From Prevotella sp. UBA3294 (GTDB taxonomy: Bacteria; Bacteroidota; Bacteroidia; Bacteroidales; Bacteroidaceae), in contig DETG01000067.1 in NCBI GenBank assembly GCA_002361535.1, positions 1 through 11,665 of the forward strand: 11,665 bases of DNA, written 5' to 3'. The translations under genes and the position numbers were made by a program. Positions 7,070 through 11,665 of this stretch are shown piece after piece. Within the stretch, counting starts at the first letter, position 1; the number at the start of each line of letters is the position of its first letter. The notes below the pieces were generated by a model. It was not told where the DNA came from. It ran no database searches and was given only the letters and a program-made list of their open reading frames with translations.

Positions 7070-7735
7070 TCAGATCAGAGAGACGGCCTTGAAATACACC
7101 ATCGAGCCGTCAAGATGGAACTCTTCGATAGAGTAATGGTCTTCGAGTCTCCTTCGCAGTTGTTCGCTGGTTTCGAAAGGAGGTGTAAACCATCCTTTCC
7201 GTGATAAGACGGTATTCACCAGCCAGTCGGAAATACGTGACTCTCCTCTCACGTAATAGCAGGCGATGAACAGTCCGCCGGGTTTCAGTACACGGTGGAC
7301 TTCCGAGTAGGCTCTCTCTTTGTCTGGGAAGACATGAAAGCCATTCATGCTCAGAACGACGTCGAACTGACGGTCACGGAAAGGCAACGCTCCGACATCG
7401 CCCTGCATGGTCTTAACATGATGAAGACCGCCCTCCTTGAATCGTCGTTCAGCCTGGTCGAGCATGTCCTGACTGTAATCGACACACACGATCCGTGCGT
7501 CTTTCATCCGGCCATATTTCTCGCAGGTGAAGATGCCTGTACCGACAGGCACATCGAGCAGATCACCCTTGAAGTCGTTAGGGATATTGTCAAGTATCCG
7601 GCGGGCAATCTCATTGTCGTCGCAGCCGCCCCAGAAGATGTTCATATAGAGCCGGCTCCACCACGTGTTGCGCGTGAGCACATCATCGTAGATGTTCCGG
7701 CTCTGTTTGTATGATTGTCTTATTTTGTCAGACAT
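7070..7735 (-). CDS. Class I SAM-dependent methyltransferase (third gene of trio)
   Basis: A 221-residue UbiE/Methyltransf_11-type enzyme. SAM-binding motif I is LLDVPVGTG (59-67); an acidic residue ends the second strand (D86 in VCVDYS); motif II-like GDVGALPF is at 112-119, FDVVLSMNGFHVF at 124-136 and RVLKPGG at 148-154. The N-terminal segment (YKQSRNIYDDVLTRNTWW) is a substrate-side cap typical of small-molecule methyltransferases. No membrane segment or signal. It lies 102 nt after the membrane-anchored methyltransferase with no promoter box in the gap, so it is probably cotranscribed. The acceptor substrate cannot be read from the sequence. Confidence 0.85.
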   Translation of the reverse strand: MSDKIRQSYKQSRNIYDDVLTRNTWWSRLYMNIFWGGCDDNEIARRILDNIPNDFKGDLLDVPVGTGIFTCEKYGRMKDARIVCVDYSQDMLDQAERRFKEGGLHHVKTMQGDVGALPFRDRQFDVVLSMNGFHVFPDKERAYSEVHRVLKPGGLFIACYYVRGESRISDWLVNTVLSRKGWFTPPFETSEQLRRRLEDHYSIEEFHLDGSMVYFKAVSLI

Positions 7736-7837
7736 GATGATTCTCCAAATCTCTATTGTTTATTTCTCCTGACGAATCCGAATGAATGATAGGCAGGGCA
7801 TATCCCAATGACTACCATCATGGATAGGACAAGATAT

Positions 7838-8626
7838 TTATTTCTTTCCGTAAATGATTCCCACTCCTGTCAGCATACCCGGCACCTGCATCCACTTGGG
7901 GATGGGTATCTCACGACAAGAGTCGGCATAGTGTATCTCGGTTACGGCATCCTTTCGTAAGTGCTCCACAAGGGCTTGGAAGTCACCATAGACAGATTTC
8001 TGTCCGTACAGGTCTTGAAGGGCAAAGCTGCCACCTCTTTTCAATACACGCAATGTCTCCCGTAGCAGTTCCTCCTTGCTCCGTCCGTCGTTCACCTCGT
8101 GATAGACGAAGTTGCTCACCACGGCATCGAAACTTTCATCCTCGAAGTCCAAGTGGTTGGCATCGCCCTGGTAGAAAGTGCAGCGGTCGGCCACTTGCTC
8201 TGCCTCGGCATTACGTATGCACATACGCTGACTATAGTCCCACTTGATACCCCAGTAGTCGATGCCCGTGCAGTGCGACTGTGGAAAGTGTTTGGCACAA
8301 CGGATGGTCAGTGCGCCTGCTCCACATCCCACATCAAGAAGTCGGCCACGACCATCCCAGGGCAGAGTTGAAAGCACGAACTCGTGAACCTTCCCCATCA
8401 TTCCGCCTCCACAGAACGAGAAAGCATGATGGAAGGCGGTCATGTAACAAGAGAAGAACAGGGAAACGCAAAGGACAACAGCCAAGATCATGATAAACGA
8501 CATAGGCCATGCATAAAAGACCGTAAGACCCAATAGAACGGCACTAACCAGTGTCATGAGGTAAAATAATACCAGCAGTTTCTTAGGAACCCAGTTCCCG
8601 TAATCGGGTGTCATATAATCTTTCAT
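7838..8626 (-). CDS. Membrane-anchored class I SAM methyltransferase (second gene of trio)
   Basis: 262 residues. The N-terminus holds two hydrophobic helices (about 17-39 and 42-60) separated by only two or three residues, so they form a hairpin that places the catalytic domain in the cytoplasm. The domain shows motif I LLDVGCGAG (97-105), the acidic D123 in GIDYWG, GDANHLDFED (154-163), FDAVVSNFVYHEV (166-178) and RVLKRGG (193-199). A glycine-rich turn FCGGGMMG (71-78) joins the anchor to the domain. Its ATG overlaps the stop of the preceding gene in ATGA (8623-8626), implying translational coupling. Membrane attachment suggests a lipid, quinone or membrane-delivered substrate, but that is inference. 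Confidence 0.85.
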   Translation of the reverse strand: MKDYMTPDYGNWVPKKLLVLFYLMTLVSAVLLGLTVFYAWPMSFIMILAVVLCVSLFFSCYMTAFHHAFSFCGGGMMGKVHEFVLSTLPWDGRGRLLDVGCGAGALTIRCAKHFPQSHCTGIDYWGIKWDYSQRMCIRNAEAEQVADRCTFYQGDANHLDFEDESFDAVVSNFVYHEVNDGRSKEELLRETLRVLKRGGSFALQDLYGQKSVYGDFQALVEHLRKDAVTEIHYADSCREIPIPKWMQVPGMLTGVGIIYGKK

Positions 8627-9237
8627 TTCAGTATTCCTTTAATGGTTGCATACGACGGTTTTTTCCTAAACACCTCCACATCGCTGAAGCCCGCCTGCTC
8701 CAGCATGTCTTTCAGCTGCTCGGGCGAATACACAGTCATGCCCTCTACGACACTCGGCCATGCGGAGTCACCTTCTATCACTTCGAGCATGACAGCAAAC
8801 TGACCTCCTGGTTTCAATACACGTTTCACTTCCTGGAAGCACTTCGGTAGGTTTGGCCAGAAATAAACGGTCTCCACGGCTGTCACCACATCGAACGTCT
8901 GATTGTCCCATGGCAGACGGTCGGCAGATCCCTGTTCCACAAACACCCGGTTGCCTAACAGCTGCTTGTTCACGTTCCTTGCCTTGGCGACACTCTCCTC
9001 GGAGATGTCAATGCCATAGACCTTACTACCCTGACTTCGTTTAAGCAGACGTTTCAGTGTGGCACCGCCGCCACATCCGATGTCGGCCATCGTCATACAG
9101 TTGAGGAACGCAACATGATCAAGTCCCCAGTTGGTGAGCGGGGCATGGCCGAAATTCATGAACCGCAGCATCACACGCCCGAGGAATCCCTCAGGACGGG
9201 CACACTGACTGAAAAAATCCTTGAAAATATTCTTCAT
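8623..9237 (-). CDS. Class I SAM-dependent methyltransferase (first gene of trio)
   Basis: 204 residues, soluble. Motif I ADIGCGGG (51-58), D77 in VYGIDIS, GSADRLPW (103-110), FDVVTAVETVYFWPNL (115-130) and RVLKPGG (139-145) define a Methyltransf_11/25 fold. The N-terminal block RPEGFLGRVMLRFMNFGHAP (14-33) is a recognisable lead segment of a family widespread in Bacteroidota and Firmicutes without, to my knowledge, an assigned substrate. It is the first gene of the operon, 45 nt after the -7 box, and its stop overlaps the next start by 4 nt. Confidence 0.87.
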   Translation of the reverse strand: MKNIFKDFFSQCARPEGFLGRVMLRFMNFGHAPLTNWGLDHVAFLNCMTMADIGCGGGATLKRLLKRSQGSKVYGIDISEESVAKARNVNKQLLGNRVFVEQGSADRLPWDNQTFDVVTAVETVYFWPNLPKCFQEVKRVLKPGGQFAVMLEVIEGDSAWPSVVEGMTVYSPEQLKDMLEQAGFSDVEVFRKKPSYATIKGILK

Positions 9238-9282
9238 ACCTTAACAATAATATAGTTGATAATCTTTCTCTTTTTCCGACGG

Positions 9283-9313
9283 CAAAGGTACTGCGTATTC
9301 AAGAAACTGGCAA
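9283..9313 (-). promoter_or_regulatory. Promoter of the three-methyltransferase operon
   Basis: The minus strand has TTG (9311-9313), a 20-nt gap and TACCTTTG (9283-9290), fitting the Bacteroidota consensus. The leader to the ATG is about 38 nt. A small palindrome CATCATA-TCT-TATGATG (9348-9364) lies about 35 bp upstream of the -33 element and could bind a regulator. Confidence 0.7.
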
Positions 9314-9314
9314 T

Positions 9315-9602
9315 ACTTAGAAATCGGTATATTTAGGTCTTGCTACTCATCATATCTTATGATGTCTCTTCACCCATCTAACTGGGGAAGCATGATTCTG
9401 TTTTCTTTCCATTTTTCCATCGAAACAGACTGTTTAATTCTTGCGTTTTGTCAGTAAAATTCATAAAATTTTGTGTTTTCAAAAAGTCCTCTAAAAATTC
9501 GGAAAGATTTTTTTCGGGGTCTTTTCACCCTTTGATGGGCTGTTCTTTTGCAAGTAGAGTCAGTTAAGAGGTGTTCCAGACGTTCTTTACCATCATTCTG
9601 AC
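9315..9602. other. AT-rich non-coding spacer upstream of the methyltransferase operon
   Basis: No credible protein frame. Homopolymer-rich stretches at 9462-9530 (GTGTTTTCA, CCTCTAAAAA, TTTTTTTCGGGG) echo the 22-bp repeat units farther right but without a clean period, and may be eroded copies. The short palindrome at 9348-9364 is the only discrete site. Confidence 0.4.
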
Positions 9603-9669
9603 GGCATCTACGACTCGTTCCAGCGTCACTTTACCCCCATAGATGACTTCGGAATGGGTCGTAGATGCC
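9603..9669. repeat. Long imperfect inverted repeat (19-nt arms)
   Basis: Left arm GGCATCTACGACTCGTTCC (9603-9621) and right arm GGAATGGGTCGTAGATGCC (9651-9669) pair at 17 of 19 positions, the outer 12 perfectly, around a 29-nt loop. No T tract follows on either strand, so it is not an ordinary terminator. It may be a structured RNA, a protein-binding cruciform, or an end pair of a small decayed mobile element. Confidence 0.65.
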
Positions 9670-9725
9670 ATCGGAAAGGATGAAAGCACCGTTCGGAACA
9701 ACCGGCGTATGTTTTCCCTTCTCGC

Positions 9726-9857
9726 CAAAACGGTGTTTTCAACCCACAAAAATGATGTTTTCATCCTCTAAAAACGGCATTTTCACCTCCTAAAAACGGT
9801 GTTTTTGATGCCTGAAAACGATAATTTTGCCCTATAATTACCGTGTTTTTACCTGTC
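9726..9857. repeat. Six 22-bp tandem units with internal AAAAC-N3-GTTTT dyads
   Basis: Units begin at 9726, 9748, 9770, 9792, 9814 and 9836, each exactly 22 bp with no insertions. The shared core is AAAACGGTGTTTT, a dyad with 5-bp arms, followed by a C/T-rich tail (CACCTCCT in the clearest copy). The sequences diverge while the 22-bp spacing is kept, which suggests selection on spacing. 22 bp is close to two helical turns, and the alternating A- and T-tracts recur about every 11 bp, so the DNA should be intrinsically curved or carry a row of binding sites on one face. A weaker unit, offset by 2 bp, may precede at about 9702-9723. Confidence 0.75.
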
Positions 9858-10111
9858 TGGAAATGTCTGTTTGTGCTAACTCTTTCATAATCAGCCATAT
9901 AGTAAATTGCGTATTTTGTCGTTCAATCGACCAAAAGACAAGCTGGTGAGCAAAACAGACAATGTGCAGGTTAAGAAAAGTTAAATCAGTAAATATTCTT
10001 CATAATGGATACAGGGCTCTGCTTACTGTCAGTTTCTATGACATTCCGTGCTTATGGAAACCCCAGATTCATGTGGGATGTCTTCATCCTTGGCAACACA
10101 TGCACCATTAA
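9858..10111. other. Spacer without a recognisable gene
   Basis: Short frames exist on both strands, but none has a recognised motif or a promoter, and the one plus-strand frame that extends through this part runs into the palindrome at 10112-10159, arguing against coding. Nothing else is seen. Confidence 0.4.
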
Positions 10112-10159
10112 TGAATTGAACCCAAGAAGTTGTACAAAAAACTTCTTGGGTTCAATTCA
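10112..10159. repeat. Perfect 20-bp palindrome with 8-nt loop
   Basis: TGAATTGAACCCAAGAAGTT (10112-10131) is repeated as its exact reverse complement at 10140-10159 with loop GTACAAAA. A 20-bp perfect stem is longer than normal intrinsic terminators and has no T tract on either side. It lies about 80 nt beyond the GH94 stop on that gene's strand, so it could protect or end the transcript, or be a fold-back element. Confidence 0.75.
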
Positions 10160-10175
10160 GTTACTTTTGAGACGA

Positions 10176-10204
10176 CCTCTTTTCTTCAAGTGAAGAGGCT
10201 TTTG
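10176..10204. terminator. Weak hairpin downstream of GH94
   Basis: CCTCTT (10176-10181) and AAGAGG (10193-10198) pair around an 11-nt loop, followed on the plus strand by CTTTTG. On the minus strand, the direction of GH94 transcription, no T tract follows. It may assist termination together with the 20-bp palindrome. Low certainty. Confidence 0.3.
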
Positions 10205-10238
10205 CTCTCTAAGAATTCATACTTCTTACCTCTTACTT

Positions 10239-11665
10239 CTAAACTCCCATGACGACTTCCACGGTGTGCTTGCCTTCAGTGGCAGGAATCACGTTGCCCT
10301 TGATGAGTTCTCCGTCGAAAGTGATGCTCTTGACACCCTTCTGCACGCCGTCGGGGTTCTTCACGTTGATGACGTATTCGGCTCCGCGGAACTTGCGTTT
10401 CACGGTGTATTCCTTAGCCGTCTGCGGCACGCAGGGGTCGATGAGCAGTCCGTTGTAGTCGGGTTTGATGCCGAGGATGAACTGCGTGATGGTGTACCAG
10501 TTCCAGGCGGCGGTACCCGTGAGCCACGAGTTCTTACCCTCACCGGGCTTGGCGGCATCCTTGCCGGCCACCATCTGTGAATAGACATACGGTTCCACCT
10601 TGTGCAATGTCTGGTCTTTGATGAAGGCCGGACAGATCTTGGCATAGTGTTCCCAGGCATCATCGCCGCGCCCGGCGACGGTCTCACCAATGATCACCCA
10701 CGGGTTGTTATGACAGAAGATACCTGCGTTCTCCTTATAGCCAGCAGGGTAGGAGCTGATCTCGCCCATCTCCACATGGTAGGTGGTGAAGGCAGGATTG
10801 TTCAATACCATGCCATGCTCAGAGTCGAGATATTTCTTGCAGGAGTCGAGGGCCTTCTCCACCATACCGTCTTCCATGCCGATGCCTGCCATGGTGCACC
10901 AGCCCTGACTCTCGATGAAGATCTTTCCTTCCTCGTTCTCATGCGAACCGATCTTGTTACCGTAGAAATCGTAGGCACGCAGATACCACTCGCCGTCCCA
11001 GCCATGCTTCTTCACGGCATCGATCATCTCGTCGATGCAACGTTGGGCACGGGCAGCCTCTGCGTCTTTCTTTAGTTCCTTGCACAACTCCACATAGTCC
11101 TTGCCGCAAACCACGAACAAGCCGGCAATCATCAGCGATTCGGCCTTCGAGCCTTCGGTCTTGTTCTCGGTGGTCTGGAAACTCTCGTTGGGATCCCAAG
11201 AGAAACAGTTCAGGTTCAGACAGTCGTTCCAGTCGGCACGACCGATCAGCGGCAGCATGTGCGGACCGAGGTTCTCTATCACATGGTTGAACGAGATGCG
11301 CAGGTGTTCAAACAGCGACACCTCGGTACCCGGTTCGTTATCCCAGGGCACCAGTTCATCGAGGATGGAGAAGTCGCCTGTCTCCTTCAGATAGGCCACG
11401 GTGCCGAAGATGAGCCACATCGGGTCGTCATTGAATCCACCGCCGATATCGTTGTTACCCCGTTTGGTGAGTGGTTGGTACTGATGATAGCATCCGCCGT
11501 CGGGGAACTGTGTAGAGGCGATGTCTATGATGCGCTGACGTGCACGACTGGGGATCTGATGAACGAATCCCACGAGATCTTGGTTGCTGTCGCGGAATCC
11601 CATTCCTCGGCCTATACCACTCTCGAAGAAGCTTGCCGAGCGTGAGAAGTTGAACGTCACCATGC
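10239..11665 (-). CDS. GH94 cellobiose phosphorylase, C-terminal part, cut by window edge
   Basis: At least 474 residues to the stop at 10239-10241; the full enzyme is about 800, so the N-terminal beta-sandwich and linker are off the right edge, and the Met at 11663 is internal. GH94 enzymes split a beta-glucoside with phosphate into alpha-glucose-1-phosphate and the remaining sugar. Family blocks seen, numbered from that Met: [20 protein letters not shown] (9-28), [12 protein letters not shown] (74-85), [18 protein letters not shown] (141-158) with the DWND motif that holds the general acid, and later [26 protein letters not shown] and [12 protein letters not shown], whose Thr-Gly loop binds phosphate. 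No signal peptide is expected; the enzyme is cytoplasmic and saves one ATP per disaccharide. The blocks fit cellobiose phosphorylase best; cellodextrin or chitobiose specificity is less likely but not excluded. Confidence 0.9.
   Translation of the reverse strand, partial: MVTFNFSRSASFFESGIGRGMGFRDSNQDLVGFVHQIPSRARQRIIDIASTQFPDGGCYHQYQPLTKRGNNDIGGGFNDDPMWLIFGTVAYLKETGDFSILDELVPWDNEPGTEVSLFEHLRISFNHVIENLGPHMLPLIGRADWNDCLNLNCFSWDPNESFQTTENKTEGSKAESLMIAGLFVVCGKDYVELCKELKKDAEAARAQRCIDEMIDAVKKHGWDGEWYLRAYDFYGNKIGSHENEEGKIFIESQGWCTMAGIGMEDGMVEKALDSCKKYLDSEHGMVLNNPAFTTYHVEMGEISSYPAGYKENAGIFCHNNPWVIIGETVAGRGDDAWEHYAKICPAFIKDQTLHKVEPYVYSQMVAGKDAAKPGEGKNSWLTGTAAWNWYTITQFILGIKPDYNGLLIDPCVPQTAKEYTVKRKFRGAEYVINVKNPDGVQKGVKSITFDGELIKGNVIPATEGKHTVEVVMGV

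Noticed and set aside
9564..9764. A 66-codon minus-strand frame in the spacer
   Set aside because: It runs through the inverted repeat and the start of the tandem array, has no promoter and no recognisable motif; chance reading is likelier.
9726..9857. CRISPR array as an explanation of the 22-bp periodic repeats
   Set aside because: The units are directly adjacent with no unique spacers, and the repeats diverge from unit to unit; no cas gene is near.
10005..10193. A 62-codon plus-strand frame
   Set aside because: Much of it is the 20-bp palindrome read through both arms; no family signal and no promoter box.
10602..11645. Long plus-strand frames opposite the GH94 gene
   Set aside because: The minus strand carries unmistakable GH94 motifs; the opposite frames come from GC-rich codon bias.

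Overview
The window looks like chromosomal DNA of a Bacteroidales bacterium, most likely Prevotella/Segatella-like. Almost every gene or operon start is preceded by the Bacteroidota -7 element TAnnTTTG, several with a TTG or TTTG about 19-20 nt upstream. No start has a convincing Shine-Dalgarno sequence. The gene content also fits: a clostripain-type (C11) lipoprotein, an SGNH/sialate-O-acetylesterase-type esterase with a beta-rich tail, and a GH94 disaccharide phosphorylase. The genus is inferred; no marker gene is present.

Layout. (1) 1-2030, AT-rich, minus strand: the first 302 codons of a type I restriction endonuclease subunit (hsdR, cut by the left edge). Upstream of it lies a decayed AAA15/RloA-like ATPase that has lost its Walker A region and carries a nonsense codon and three frameshifts. 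This looks like a decaying defence locus. (2) 2030-3800: a strong rightward terminator with no gene to terminate, a surface-type C11 cysteine protease lipoprotein (minus), and a possible 3' remnant of a lost gene. (3) 3874-4621: the only intact plus-strand gene, a Nudix protein with an NrtR-type C-terminal winged helix, behind a textbook Bacteroidota promoter. (4) 4830-6989, minus: a secreted SGNH esterase preceded by a deletion scar in which the 5' half of an aldo/keto reductase runs out of frame into the middle of a serine beta-lactamase-like hydrolase. Both scar genes are broken, and the reductase promoter now faces the esterase. (5) 7070-9314, minus: three successive class I SAM methyltransferases, one membrane-anchored, from one promoter; the first two overlap by 4 nt. 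(6) 9315-10238: about 0.9 kb with no credible gene but unusual DNA architecture: a 19-nt imperfect inverted repeat, six exact 22-bp tandem units each holding a small AAAAC-N3-GTTTT dyad, and a 20-bp perfect palindrome. (7) 10239-11665, minus: the C-terminal part of a GH94 cellobiose phosphorylase, cut by the right edge.

How the parts work together. GH94 and the SGNH esterase point to plant-glycan use: deacetylation outside the cytoplasm and phosphorolysis of cellobiose inside it. The three methyltransferases probably act in one pathway, but the sequence does not show the substrate. No complete novel defence or mobile system was found. The most unexplained elements are the structured spacer at 9603-10159 and the methyltransferase trio.
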